From Gimesia chilikensis (GTDB taxonomy: Bacteria; Planctomycetota; Planctomycetia; Planctomycetales; Planctomycetaceae): DNA of 64,000 bases. The notes under the pieces are model-generated. The model ran no database searches and was not told where the DNA came from. It saw only the letters and a program-made list of their open reading frames with translations. Of this stretch, positions 9,692 through 18,400 are shown piece after piece (positions within the stretch are counted from its first letter, which is position 1; each line of letters opens with the position of its first letter). The translations under genes were made by a program, and so were the position numbers. The DNA lies in NCBI RefSeq assembly GCF_007744075.1, contig NZ_CP036266.1:1265001-1329000 (forward strand), written 5' to 3'.

Positions 9692-11098
9692 TTAAGCGGA
9701 GGCAGGAGCTTCCTGAAGTTGAGCAGCCAGCTGTTCGCAGAGCCGCTTCAACAGGGCGATCGATGCTTTCGCTTCGGCTTCGGTCATTGTCATCGGCGGA
9801 CTGACGCGAAGTACGTTACCGGCCAGGGCACCCAGCAGGTGAATACCGTCGCCACCTTCTTCACCCAGGTAGCAGGTCTTGACCAGATCGATCGCGACTT
9901 CCTGGCTGGTCTTGCCACCCAGTTCGGCACATTCGATTCCGAAGACCATGCCTTCGCCACGGACCTTGGCGATGACGCCAGTCTCTTTCAGGCTCAGCAG
10001 ACCTTCGGTGTAGAGAGCAGACAGCTTCTGTGTGTTCTCCATCACGTCCGTCGATTCGAACTCGTCCAGTGTCGCCAGTACGGATGCAGAAGAGAGCGGG
10101 TTGGCACTCCAGGTGTCAGAGGCTTCGCCGTATTTCAGGCTGGCAATGACATCGCTGCGACCCACGGCTGCAGCCACAGGTACTCCGTTTCCAAGGCCTT
10201 TACCCAGCACGACGAAATCGGGCTCGACCTGGTATTTTTCGAAAGCGTACATGCAACCGGTGCGGCCGAAGTTGGCCTGCACTTCATCGAAGATCAGCAT
10301 GATGTCGTGTGCCCGGCAGAAGTCCTGCAGCACTTTGTGGTAAGCCACCTGCGGATGGTAGCTGCCCCCACCGCCCAGGTAAGGCTCGGTGATCAGGCAG
10401 TTAATCCGTGAGCCGTACTCGGTCCACATGTCTTCCAGTTCTTTCTGGTAGGCAGCGGTATCCAGCACATCGTCTTTCTTGCTCATGTCGTCGCACTCGG
10501 TTCGCGGGAAGCTGATGAACTTCACGCGCGGATCGCGGTCGGCATCTGTTTCCGAACCGGTGACGGCACCCGCCAGACCCTTTTTACCATGGAAACCATA
10601 GCGGGTCGCCAGGATGATGTCCCGTGCGGGATCGCGGTGCAGACAGGCCCAGAGAGCCTTCTGAACTGCTTCTGAACCGGAGGCTGCCCACATGACTTTG
10701 TCGCAGCGGTTGCCGCCTGTGAAAGACTGAATGTTGGCGATCAGTCGTTTGCTGGCTTCCGTTTCAATCGGGGTGACGGCGTTGTAAGCAGTCAGGGTGA
10801 CGGCTTCGAAGTATTCACCTTCCCCTTCGCCGGTCACATGTTCTGGCTTCCAGCCCATGTATTCGCTGAACCGCTTCATCCAGCTACGAGGGTTGTGACC
10901 CAGGTTCGCCACCAGCACGCCTGAGGTGAAGTCGTACAGACGACGACCTTCCGGAGTCCAGTGGTAGCAGCCGGCGGATTTGGCCAGTACCGCCTGGCTG
11001 GGGGTGAAGGTTCGCAGGGCCAGAGGTTCGGTCTGGAACAGTTCGTCCCGCACCGCGTTAGACTGATTTTCGTTATCAAAGTGAATGGCAGTTGTCAT
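9692..11098 (-). CDS. Class III (PLP-dependent) aminotransferase
   Basis: Fold-type I, class III aminotransferase of about 468 aa. Visible features are the cofactor phosphate-binding segment WAASGSEAVQKAL, the FDEVQANFGRTG motif with the Asp that binds the pyridine nitrogen, and the GKGLGNGVP segment with the Schiff-base Lys. The family transfers an amino group from an omega-amine or amino acid to a keto-acid; the substrate is not evident. The ATG at 11098 has an AAAGAGATC ribosome-binding site; an upstream in-frame start would add 11 residues. It is the second gene after a Gfo/Idh/MocA oxidoreductase and probably shares its GntR-controlled promoter. Confidence 0.88.
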   Translation of the reverse strand: MTTAIHFDNENQSNAVRDELFQTEPLALRTFTPSQAVLAKSAGCYHWTPEGRRLYDFTSGVLVANLGHNPRSWMKRFSEYMGWKPEHVTGEGEGEYFEAVTLTAYNAVTPIETEASKRLIANIQSFTGGNRCDKVMWAASGSEAVQKALWACLHRDPARDIILATRYGFHGKKGLAGAVTGSETDADRDPRVKFISFPRTECDDMSKKDDVLDTAAYQKELEDMWTEYGSRINCLITEPYLGGGGSYHPQVAYHKVLQDFCRAHDIMLIFDEVQANFGRTGCMYAFEKYQVEPDFVVLGKGLGNGVPVAAAVGRSDVIASLKYGEASDTWSANPLSSASVLATLDEFESTDVMENTQKLSALYTEGLLSLKETGVIAKVRGEGMVFGIECAELGGKTSQEVAIDLVKTCYLGEEGGDGIHLLGALAGNVLRVSPPMTMTEAEAKASIALLKRLCEQLAAQLQEAPASA

Positions 11099-11180
11099 GA
11101 TGATCTCTTTTACATAACAGGTAAATGACAATGGTTAATGAATGTTGATCCGGCACCGGGGCACGAATCTGGTAGCAGGG

Positions 11181-12461
11181 TTAAACGGTTCCTTCGTAGA
11201 GCACTTCGAATTCGCTCGAACCAGGACGATACAGCACCAGGCCACCGTTTTCGTCGTTTACACGCACGACGCAATCCGGTTCGCCCGCAGCCCGTTTTTC
11301 CAGAATGGCTTCGAGTGCCTGGACAGCAGCTACGGTCTGACGATCCGCCGACAGGTCGTTGTAATCCAGTGATCGAATCTGCGCCAGACGTTCTGCCCGT
11401 TCCGATTCGGGACCGCCGAACTCGACCTGGGCGACTTCTTTCGCAAACTGTTCGATCACTTCAATTCCATAACCCCGCTGCGAACGTTCGTTCCAGGGTT
11501 CTACAAACGGAGCGTTGAAGTGGTTGTTCAACGAGTTCTTGATCTCGTTCGGCGTTTTGTCTTCCACGGTGCATTCCACACCGCGTTTACGGGAGTGACC
11601 GTTCCACAGACCATTGTCGAAGCGGAACTGAACTTCCTGTTCGACATAGCCGGGGAAGTTATCCGGGGTGACCCACGAAGTCTGAATATCGAAGGCGGCT
11701 TCGCGGCCCGATTCGTATTCGTAAACCATCTTCATCTGGCAGCTGTCCCAGGTCGGGCCATCTTTGTCGCCTACCAGACCCCGCTGGCCGGCGGCGGTGA
11801 TGGTTTTCAGTTTTCCACCAAACGAGAAGTCGATCAGTTTGATGTAATGCACGGCGACATAGGTTCCAGGGTTACGACCGGTAATCCACTGTGCGAACTG
11901 CTGACCTGAAATTGCCTTGGGTTCCAGCAGCGAGCAGTACCCGTTATTCACATGCTGCAGTACGCCATCATAAACCAGCGAACGCATCCGCTTATGATCC
12001 GGATCGAACAGCTTGTGATAAACCACTTTGGCAGTCACATTGTTTTTCTCAGCGAGAGCCACCAGTTCGTCCAGTTCCTGCAGACAGAGGACTGACGGCT
12101 TTTCCACGATTACATGCACGCCTGCCCCTAAAAGCTTCTTGCAGGCATCGAAGTGACGGTCATCGGGAGACGCGACACAGGCGAAGTTCACTCCCGCTTC
12201 GATCATCTCTTCGATGGCGTTATCACCGACGAAGCTCTGGAAGCCGCCGACTTTGTCGCCGCGCTCTGCCAGGTACTTCTCGGCCCGGGATCCGGTGCGG
12301 GTGACCACTGCGTCCAGCGAAACTTCCACCGGGCCGGTAGACCGCTGGTAAAGGTCCTGTTTGTAAACCGTTTCGAAGAAAGGACGATAGGTTTCATCGA
12401 CGATCATACCGAAGCCAACCATGCCGGCTTTCAGTTTGGGGAGTGTTCCTGCTGGACTCAT
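11181..12461 (-). CDS. Gfo/Idh/MocA-family NAD(P)-dependent oxidoreductase
   Basis: 426 residues. The N-terminal Rossmann domain (KAGMVGFGMIVDETY) is followed by the typical segments VACVASPDDRHFDACKKLL and HVIVEKPSV, whose EKP motif holds the family's conserved catalytic Lys. The C-terminal domain carries the alpha/beta sheet region. Family members oxidise or reduce sugars, inositols or their derivatives. It sits upstream of the class III aminotransferase and divergent from a GntR regulator, which suggests catabolism of an amino-sugar or cyclitol-like compound. The substrate is an inference only. Confidence 0.9.
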   Translation of the reverse strand: MSPAGTLPKLKAGMVGFGMIVDETYRPFFETVYKQDLYQRSTGPVEVSLDAVVTRTGSRAEKYLAERGDKVGGFQSFVGDNAIEEMIEAGVNFACVASPDDRHFDACKKLLGAGVHVIVEKPSVLCLQELDELVALAEKNNVTAKVVYHKLFDPDHKRMRSLVYDGVLQHVNNGYCSLLEPKAISGQQFAQWITGRNPGTYVAVHYIKLIDFSFGGKLKTITAAGQRGLVGDKDGPTWDSCQMKMVYEYESGREAAFDIQTSWVTPDNFPGYVEQEVQFRFDNGLWNGHSRKRGVECTVEDKTPNEIKNSLNNHFNAPFVEPWNERSQRGYGIEVIEQFAKEVAQVEFGGPESERAERLAQIRSLDYNDLSADRQTVAAVQALEAILEKRAAGEPDCVVRVNDENGGLVLYRPGSSEFEVLYEGTV

Positions 12462-12473
12462 TAGTTAATCCCT

Positions 12474-12483
12474 AAGTGAATTC
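12474..12483. promoter_or_regulatory. Candidate second half-operator
   Basis: AAGTGAATTC lies just upstream of the oxidoreductase start. It repeats the core of the 16-bp palindrome at 12570-12585, with 11 of 16 positions shared when flanks are included. It is a possible second binding site for the divergent GntR regulator. Confidence 0.4.
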
Positions 12484-12569
12484 AAAATATGTGGTTTTCG
12501 AAGGTGTAAATTCGCGGTTCCTTGCTATAATCAGGGGTGTGGTGCTTGGTGGCCCCCTCGGATAGCCTG

Positions 12570-12609
12570 AAAGTGAATTCACTTTATGGCGGGTTGGCCG
12601 TTTTGTCAA
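12570..12609 (-). promoter_or_regulatory. Promoter overlapped by a perfect palindromic operator
   Basis: On the minus strand TTGACA (12609-12604) is followed after 17 nt by TAAAGT, which reads as a sigma70-type promoter for the oxidoreductase/aminotransferase operon. The -10 box lies inside AAAGTGAATTCACTTT (12570-12585), a perfect 16-bp palindrome. A regulator bound there would block the promoter. The divergent GntR-family gene is the obvious candidate. Confidence 0.65.
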
Positions 12610-12703
12610 GCCCGCAGATGCGCGGCAGAGGAAAAGATTTCGAGCTTTTCCCGCCCCGGTAGCAGAGTCCCGCCCCGGTATTTCTTGAGAAACTGAGATC
12701 CCT

Positions 12704-13438
12704 GTGAATAAAGAGACAAGTTTGCTGACCGAATCCACGGAATTGCACTCACTTCAGGAAGACGAGAGTCTCTCCCTGGTCGATGAGGTGTACCAGAAAC
12801 TGCTGCTGCGGATCATTCGCTGTGAACTGCCCGGCGGAACAGAACTGAAGAGCACACAACTCGCTCGCGAGATTGGCGTCAGCCGGACCCCGGTCGTTCA
12901 GGCCCTGGCACGCCTGCAGGCCGACGGGATCGTGATTCAGCAGAAAAATCACCGGGCCGTCGTCCGGGAAGGGGCCGAAAACTGGCTCGTGGAAATTCAC
13001 GAACTCCGCCTGCTGCTCGAACCATCTGCCGCCGGGATGGCCGCCGGACGGATCAGCGCTGCAGAAATTCAGCGTCTGCAGGAGCTGGCTGCCGGGGTCA
13101 AAACCTGTCAGCAGGAATACGAAGACGGCGATCAGTCTGTAGAACAGGTTCAGAAGTGGGGTGCCGCTTCCCGTAATTTTGACTATGCCCTGCATCTGAG
13201 CATCGCCGACCATTGTGGCAATCTGCCGATCTGCGAAGCCATCCATAAATGCTGGAGCTATAAACGGGTATCCTACTCTGCAGCCGGGGAGACACCCGAA
13301 ATCATGACGCGGGGGCTCTACGATCACCTGGTGCTCCTCGATTCACTGAAACAGCAGGATGCCGAGACCGCATCCGCCGCGATGACCATGCATTTGCGTA
13401 ATGCCTCCCGCATGCGACCTGATCGTTTGATTGTCTGA
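12704..13438 (+). CDS. GntR-family transcriptional regulator (FadR/FCD type)
   Basis: 244 residues starting at a GTG. The N-terminal winged helix (about residues 25-90) contains LLLRIIRCELPGGTELKSTQ and the recognition segment EIGVSRTPVVQALARLQADG typical of GntR. The C-terminal FCD all-helical domain has the region HELRLLLEPSAAGMAA and later His residues (LHLSIADH) that often bind a metal and effector. It is divergent from the oxidoreductase/aminotransferase operon across a 242-bp region holding a perfect palindrome, so it probably represses that operon and perhaps the downstream isomerase gene. Confidence 0.9.
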   Translation: MNKETSLLTESTELHSLQEDESLSLVDEVYQKLLLRIIRCELPGGTELKSTQLAREIGVSRTPVVQALARLQADGIVIQQKNHRAVVREGAENWLVEIHELRLLLEPSAAGMAAGRISAAEIQRLQELAAGVKTCQQEYEDGDQSVEQVQKWGAASRNFDYALHLSIADHCGNLPICEAIHKCWSYKRVSYSAAGETPEIMTRGLYDHLVLLDSLKQQDAETASAAMTMHLRNASRMRPDRLIV

Positions 13439-13701
13439 TTACGGTTCGCGACGGAATTCTTAACGAGCCTCTGAAAAAGCAGGGGCGAACTTCGCGTAGC
13501 TCTTGAAACTTGGCTCCAACCTGTCAAAATGGCCGGGAACTGGTCTGTTTTCGCGGTCCTGTTTTACTGGGAAATCACGCGAAATTTCTGCAGCGCTGGC
13601 CGGTTACTTTCAAAGTGGAATAGTCTCCGCCCCGATATGAGTGCTGATTGTTCCACGTTTATCCGCTTTAGATTTAGAAACAAAAAAGGTTGATCTCCGT
13701 C

Positions 13702-14721
13702 ATGTCCGATAATCCAAGTGTCATTTTAAGTGCCTTTGCTGATGAAGCCGCCAATCATAAAACCGCTGTTGAACAGATGGTGGCACTCTCCGCGCTGGGA
13801 TTGAAATACTACAGCCCCCGCTTTATCGATGTGAACGGGGATGGGAACGTCAAGCATGTCGTCGATCTGAATAAATCGGAATACAAGCAGTTGCTCAAAC
13901 TGCACGATGAATACGGCATGAACGTCACCAGCATCGGTGCCCGCGTTGGTAAGATCAAACTGGTTGACAAAGAAGATGGTTCACACAACGTCTTCGTGCC
14001 CTTCAAGGAATACCTCAAGAAAGAGGTCGCCAACACAATCAACGCTGCGACCACCCTCGGCACCAAGCTGATCCGTGGTTTCTCCTTCTACCCGCCTAAG
14101 GGTGAAGATCCCAAGCCTTACATGAACCAGGCCGTTGATCAGATCGGGGAAATCGTCGATTTGTGTGCCAAGGAAGGTCTCGTGTACGGTCTCGAAATCG
14201 AGCCCAACCTGATCGGGGAAACCGGACCGCTGCTGGCCGAACTGGCCCGCAAAGTCAAACGCCCCAACATGGTCACCATTTACGATGGTGGAAACATCGC
14301 CGCTCAGAACAAAGACGCGATGCAGTGCCTGAGCGAATTCCACGACATGAGCAAATCCATGGGCTGGTTGCACATCAAAGATTACGCCGTCGATACGGAT
14401 CTGGAATGGACGGGCGTGGTTGATGAAGAGCGTCTGAAAAACTTCGTTCCCGCCAACGTGGGTGATGCCGGTCATGAGTTCATCCTGCGGGAACTCCGCG
14501 ACATGCTCCCCAAGATGGACAAGAAGATGAAAAAACTGGGCGTGCCCGGCGTCTTCCTGGAAGTCGAGCCACACCTCAAAGGGGGCGGACAGTTCGGCGG
14601 ATTCAGTGGCCCCGATGGAATCGGCGTCGCAGTCCGGGCACTTTGCTCCGTTCTCGATTATGTCGGCATCGACTATGAACTCCGCGGCTTCAAAGACATT
14701 CAGGAACTGCGTGGCTTCTAA
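13702..14721 (+). CDS. Sugar phosphate isomerase/epimerase (xylose isomerase-like TIM barrel)
   Basis: About 339 residues of an AP-endonuclease-2/xylose isomerase-type TIM barrel. Metal-ligand-type positions are visible in [34 protein letters not shown] and [11 protein letters not shown] (Glu, Asp, His, Glu). The family isomerises or epimerises sugars and inosose derivatives. The ATG at 13702 is preferred to a TTG 12 nt upstream, and an AAAAGG lies before it. Its position beside the oxidoreductase, aminotransferase and GntR genes suggests a shared carbohydrate catabolic route. The substrate is unknown. Confidence 0.87.
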   Translation: MSDNPSVILSAFADEAANHKTAVEQMVALSALGLKYYSPRFIDVNGDGNVKHVVDLNKSEYKQLLKLHDEYGMNVTSIGARVGKIKLVDKEDGSHNVFVPFKEYLKKEVANTINAATTLGTKLIRGFSFYPPKGEDPKPYMNQAVDQIGEIVDLCAKEGLVYGLEIEPNLIGETGPLLAELARKVKRPNMVTIYDGGNIAAQNKDAMQCLSEFHDMSKSMGWLHIKDYAVDTDLEWTGVVDEERLKNFVPANVGDAGHEFILRELRDMLPKMDKKMKKLGVPGVFLEVEPHLKGGGQFGGFSGPDGIGVAVRALCSVLDYVGIDYELRGFKDIQELRGF

Positions 14722-14748
14722 TCAGAGCCGCACTTAAAAGATTGAAGC

Positions 14749-14790
14749 GGGGCGGATTTCAGAGAAAACTATTGATCTCCGCCCCCTTCT
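14749..14790 (+). terminator. Probable terminator after the isomerase gene
   Basis: GGGGCGGA (14749-14756) and TCCGCCCC (14778-14785) form an 8-bp GC-rich stem with a 21-nt loop, followed by a short pyrimidine tract. The T-run is weak. Confidence 0.5.
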
Positions 14791-14828
14791 GTTACAATTC
14801 AGAGACAGTCGTTCAAGAGTAATTATCA

Positions 14829-15068
14829 ATGGCCTTTGATCCACAACGTTTACAGGACATCATTGCCTGCCCCAAAACCAAAGCCAGGCTGGTCTGCGAC
14901 GGTGACTTTCTGGTCTCTGTCGATCCGGCGACGCGACTCAAGTATCCCGTTCGCGACGGAATCCCGGTGATGCTCGTGGACGAGGCAGAGGAAGTGTCCC
15001 CGGAAGAATGGGCGGCCATCATGCAGCGACACGAACGCAATCCGGAAACGGGAGAACCGGTCTCCTGA
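14829..15068 (+). CDS. Trm112-family protein
   Basis: 79 residues matching the Trm112/YcaR small-protein family: LQDIIACPKTKARLVCDGDFLVSV, then LKYPVRDGIPVMLVDEA. In the first half ACP and the following residues keep only part of the usual zinc-binding Cys set. In eukaryotes Trm112 activates methyltransferases; the role of bacterial homologues is less clear. It is notable that a SAM methyltransferase gene starts 30 bp downstream. That protein has an export signal, however, so a direct complex is not obvious. Confidence 0.85.
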   Translation: MAFDPQRLQDIIACPKTKARLVCDGDFLVSVDPATRLKYPVRDGIPVMLVDEAEEVSPEEWAAIMQRHERNPETGEPVS

Positions 15069-15098
15069 TTTTCCGTTAATACGGTTTAAGGAGATCTG

Positions 15099-15902
15099 AT
15101 GAAACCCACGTCGAAGCTTTTCCGATCCGATATGTTCTGCTTCCGGTTCTACCCACTGGCTCTCCTGGTCCTCATCGGGCTGGCTACATCCGCAGCTGCC
15201 GCCGAGCCTGCTGCCACGAAACAGAAGTCCGACACGCAGGACGACCGCTATTCTTATCGCCTCGACGAACACGACCCCAACGGTATCGGCAAATTCTACC
15301 TGGGGCGTGAAATCGCCCGCGTGATGGGTTACCAGGGCGCCCCCTGGCTGGAACGCACCACCCGCGAACGGGAAGAACGCCTGTCGTTGCTCCCCAAAGC
15401 TCTCAAGCTGCAGCCCGGTATGGACATTGCCGACATCGGTGCGGGCAGTGGCGTGATCTCAGTGATCCTCGCCGAACATGTCACTCCGGGAGGAAAGATC
15501 TACGCCGTCGATGTGCAGCAGGAGATGCTCGACCTGCTCAAGAAAAAGCTGGACAAAATGGGCGTCGATAACGTGGTGCCGGTCCTGGGAACACAGAAAT
15601 CGCCCGGCCTCAAACCGGAGTCCATCGACCTGGCAATCATGGTCGACGTCTACCACGAGTTCGAGTTTCCCTATGAAATGATGCGGGAGATCTCCAAGGC
15701 ACTCAAGCCCAAGGGCCGCGTCGTGCTGGTCGAATACCGTAAGGAAGATCCGACCGTCCCCATCAAGCTGGTTCACAAGATGTCCGAGGCCCAGGCCAAA
15801 AAAGAGGTCTCCCGCCCCGAACTGAATCTCAAGTGGAAAGAGACCATCGGCCTGCTCCCCCGCCAGCATATCCTCGTCTTCGAAAAGACGGCTGACGAAT
15901 AA
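15099..15902 (+). CDS. Exported class I SAM-dependent methyltransferase
   Basis: 267 residues. The N-terminal 40 residues look like a signal peptide (FYPLALLVLIGLATSAAAAEP). The rest is a Rossmann methyltransferase: motif I GMDIADIGAGSGVISVILAE, motif II IYAVDVQQEM, motif IV-like DLAIMVDVYHEF, and the post-motif segment GRVVLVEYRKED. An exported SAM-dependent methyltransferase is unusual because SAM is cytosolic, though planctomycetes have several. It shares a short gap with the Trm112-like gene. IS110-superfamily elements begin about 28 bp after the stop codon. Confidence 0.85.
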   Translation: MKPTSKLFRSDMFCFRFYPLALLVLIGLATSAAAAEPAATKQKSDTQDDRYSYRLDEHDPNGIGKFYLGREIARVMGYQGAPWLERTTREREERLSLLPKALKLQPGMDIADIGAGSGVISVILAEHVTPGGKIYAVDVQQEMLDLLKKKLDKMGVDNVVPVLGTQKSPGLKPESIDLAIMVDVYHEFEFPYEMMREISKALKPKGRVVLVEYRKEDPTVPIKLVHKMSEAQAKKEVSRPELNLKWKETIGLLPRQHILVFEKTADE

Positions 15903-16030
15903 ATTTCTTCCGGAAACACAATCGTCATGGGTGAAACTATGTAAGAAGGCCGAGCCGGTGGTGGTATTCTTTAACGCGTGGTAAGCATAGTTTGTTACAA
16001 CCTTGTTTCCACAAAAGAAAGGAACCACTC

Positions 16031-17062
16031 ATGTTTTATGCCGGCATCGACCTTCACAAACAGAGTATCACAGTCTGCGTCGTAAATGAAGCGCGTAAAA
16101 TCGAGAAACGGAAACGTCTGATGTGCGCCAATGAAGCTGCTATCGTGGCCTTCTTCAAGGAGGTCATCCAGGAACTGGGGCCCTTTCGCGCGGTCGTGGA
16201 AGCGACGGCCAGCTACGAATGGCTGATCAAACTCATCGAGCCCCTGGCTGATAAAGTGATCCTCGCCCACCCTGGTAAATTGCGGGTCATCGCTGAGTCC
16301 ACGCGGAAAAGCGATCGTCTCGATGCCCAGGTTCTGGCCGAGTTTCTGTCAAGAGACATGGTACCAGCCTCGTATCGCCCAACCCCTCGGCAACGCGATC
16401 ACCGCGGCCTGGTACGTCAGCGGAGCTCCATTCAACGCCGGATTACTTCGGTCAAGAATCGCATGCGACGGATCATGAGCAACTACAATGCAGATCGACC
16501 AGACCTGTTCAGAAAAGCGGGACAAGAGTATGTCAGCAGCTATCCCCTGTCGGCCGCTGATCGGATTTGCATGAATCAACTGACCTCAGAATGGCTTTTC
16601 TTTCTCCAACAGTTGAAGTCAGCCAACCAGGCACTGGTCGACTTTGCCGGGACGGCTCCGATTCGTGAACAGCATCAGCGGGAACTGCTGCAGAGTATCC
16701 CGGGCGTTGGTTTTGTGATCACTGAAGTCGTGTTATCGGAGATTGCAGACATCGATCGATTCGACTCTCAGAAGCAGGTAGTTGCCTACGCGGGCCTGGC
16801 ACCGGGACAACGGGAAAGTGCCGGGAAGATGAAGGAACTCCACATCGAAAAGGCAGGTTCCCGTTATTTGCGCTGGGCGCTGGTGGAGGCCGCCTGGCAA
16901 CTGGTGTATCGGGTACCGCGCTGGAAGACGATCTACGAGAGGTTGAAAAAACGCTTGAAGGCTAAAAAAGCCATCGTGGCGATCGCCAGGCGTCTGCTGG
17001 GAATGATGGTCGCGATCATGAAATCAGGCGAACCATTCACAGCGACACACCAGCCTGCCTGA
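16031..17062 (+). CDS. IS110-superfamily (DEDD) transposase
   Basis: About 343 residues from the ATG at 16031, preceded by AAAGGAACC. The N-terminal RuvC-like DEDD domain is visible: MFYAGIDLHKQ (first Asp), VVEATASYEW (Glu) and RKSDRLDAQVLAEFL (Asp pair). The C-terminal Tnp20-type region contains LLQSIPGVGFVITEVVLSEI, VVAYAGLAPGQRESAGK and KAGSRYLRWALVEAAWQ, where the conserved serine nucleophile is expected. Unbroken, so possibly active. The family acts as RNA-guided recombinases. Confidence 0.93.
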   Translation: MFYAGIDLHKQSITVCVVNEARKIEKRKRLMCANEAAIVAFFKEVIQELGPFRAVVEATASYEWLIKLIEPLADKVILAHPGKLRVIAESTRKSDRLDAQVLAEFLSRDMVPASYRPTPRQRDHRGLVRQRSSIQRRITSVKNRMRRIMSNYNADRPDLFRKAGQEYVSSYPLSAADRICMNQLTSEWLFFLQQLKSANQALVDFAGTAPIREQHQRELLQSIPGVGFVITEVVLSEIADIDRFDSQKQVVAYAGLAPGQRESAGKMKELHIEKAGSRYLRWALVEAAWQLVYRVPRWKTIYERLKKRLKAKKAIVAIARRLLGMMVAIMKSGEPFTATHQPA

Positions 17063-17099
17063 AACAGGCTGACGAGTAATACAGATTTGAATTAATAAC

Positions 17100-17335
17100 A
17101 TCAGAGACAAAATCAATCGGGAATGTGTGAACGACCCCGACCGGGCCCATGAAGGCGGGGAAATGTCTGCGACCTTCGTCAGGGTGAATGGGGCGTTCTT
17201 CGTACGGATGTTTAATGGCGACGGCCTGCAACAGTGGTCGATCCCGAATAGATGGTTGAGCGTACCGCTTGATTGTGTCTCAGAAAGGAATCCATGCGCA
17301 AAGAATTAAATCACTTGACAAGATGTTCTTCATAG
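17100..17335 (+). ncRNA. Candidate IS1111-type guide (seek/bridge) RNA region
   Basis: Non-coding 3' part of the plus-strand element. CCCCG (17135-17139) pairs with CGGGG (17156-17160) around a 16-nt loop containing CGGGCCCATG (17142-17151). That is the exact reverse complement of the target rebuilt from the two flanks (CATGGG joined to CCCG). Downstream, GGGTGAA (17182-17188) matches the element's left end (15930-15936). GTTCTTC (17195-17201), followed by a GATG, matches the right end (17325-17338). Start and end of the RNA are not defined. Matches were read by eye. Confidence 0.55.
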
Positions 17336-17338
17336 ATG

Positions 17339-17359
17339 GGCCCGAATGCAATTCGGGCC
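17339..17359. repeat. REP-like hairpin at the insertion point of the plus-strand IS
   Basis: GGCCCGAAT (17339-17347) and ATTCGGGCC (17351-17359) form a 9-bp stem with a GCA loop, followed by a GAGCGCAGCGAGCCGGAGG tail. It lies immediately right of the inferred element end and was probably the chromosomal target, originally downstream of the methyltransferase gene. Confidence 0.55.
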
Positions 17360-17446
17360 GAGCGCAGCGAGCCGGAGGTCGCAGGAAATCGAGCGAGCTT
17401 CATTAGACTTACCAACCAATTTTCAGGTAGCGACTGTCTTAAAAAA

Positions 17447-18400
17447 TCAGATTTTAATCACGTTTGCCTCCCATTTTTTCCCTTCTTTGACCATGGTGTT
17501 GAGAATGATGAGCAGTTTCCGCATGGCGGCCACGAGGGCGACCATTTTGGACTTTCCATTTTCCACGAGCCGTTTGTAGAACGCTTTGATCCTGGGGTTG
17601 TGATTCAGGGCCGTGACGGTGGGCATGTATAACCCGTTCCGGATCCGGACTCGTCCCCCGCCAATCGTTCTTTTCCCACGCAGAGTTCCACTGTCACGGT
17701 TGGTGGGAGCCAGGCCGATCAGCCGCGCGATCTGCTTTCGATTCAGACTCCCCAGTTCCGGAAGGTCTGAGATGAGCAGGGCCGCGGTTGTGCCGGCCAC
17801 ACCAGGTACTGACTGCAGGATTTCAGAGCGCTCGCGGGATTCTTCATCCGCGTCAATCAGCTCCTTCAGTTTTTTCTCGATGTGTTTGAGCTGTTTTTTA
17901 TAGAACTGGATTGAATCGCTAATCATTTTGGCCACTTCCCTGTCCGGGGTGGTTTCCAGGCGGTTCTGCTCCTGGATGATCATCTTGCTGACCTGCTGCC
18001 TGCGAGCACTGAATTCCCGCATTTTCTGCTGGACCTGTGTTAAAAGTGGGGTAATCCGCGGCTGCATCACCTGGGCAAATTCCATGATCGTGTGCGCGTC
18101 AATCTGATCGGTTTTCGCCAGCCGGTTCTTGGCGCGGGCAAAGTCCCGGATCTGCCGAGGGTTGACGACGGCGACTGGAAACCCATGCTTGTGTAGACAG
18201 GCAACGAGTTTTCGTTCCAGTCCTCCCGTTGCTTCCAGGCAGATCAGTTTGGGCTGAGTCTTCTGAAGCACCTGCATGAACTGTTTCATCCCGTCGGGTG
18301 TGTACTCATAAACGGAACCTTTGGGACGACCTGAAATTCTGGTATCAAACTTAGATTTTGAAATGTCAATTCCGACGTGATCTGTGTTATGCTGTTGCAT
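17447..18400 (-). CDS. IS110-family (DEDD) transposase
   Basis: About 317 residues from the ATG at 18400, with GGAAGGG upstream. The RuvC-like DEDD domain shows HVGIDISKSKFD, LICLEATGGLERKLV and NRLAKTDQIDAHTIMEFA. A long central helix follows, then the Tnp20-type domain with ILQSVPGVAGTTAALLISDL, IARLIGLAPTNRDSGTLRGK and VRIRNGLYMPTVTAL. An upstream in-frame start would add 14 residues that overlap the bridge-RNA leader. Intact. It is clearly different in sequence from the other IS transposase 400 bp away. Confidence 0.93.
   Translation of the reverse strand: MQQHNTDHVGIDISKSKFDTRISGRPKGSVYEYTPDGMKQFMQVLQKTQPKLICLEATGGLERKLVACLHKHGFPVAVVNPRQIRDFARAKNRLAKTDQIDAHTIMEFAQVMQPRITPLLTQVQQKMREFSARRQQVSKMIIQEQNRLETTPDREVAKMISDSIQFYKKQLKHIEKKLKELIDADEESRERSEILQSVPGVAGTTAALLISDLPELGSLNRKQIARLIGLAPTNRDSGTLRGKRTIGGGRVRIRNGLYMPTVTALNHNPRIKAFYKRLVENGKSKMVALVAAMRKLLIILNTMVKEGKKWEANVIKI

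Larger units (their letters stand above)
15931..17338 (+). mobile_element. IS110-superfamily element, IS1111-like architecture
   Basis: Boundaries are inferred. Sub-terminal inverted repeats are CTATGTAAGAA (15938-15948) and, inverted at the right, TTCTTCATAG (17326-17335), a match apart from one extra T. Just outside both repeats the sequence ATGGG occurs (15928-15932 and 17336-17340), so the exact cut lies within it. Using the 7-nt/3-nt outer spacing recalled for IS1111 elements gives 15931-17338, about 1.41 kb. There is a single transposase gene followed by about 275 nt of non-coding DNA, the IS1111 layout. No target duplication is expected for this family. Confidence 0.7.

Noticed and set aside
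17127..17309. Small open frames in the IS right end
   Set aside because: They overlap the candidate guide RNA, have no features and are what chance would give.
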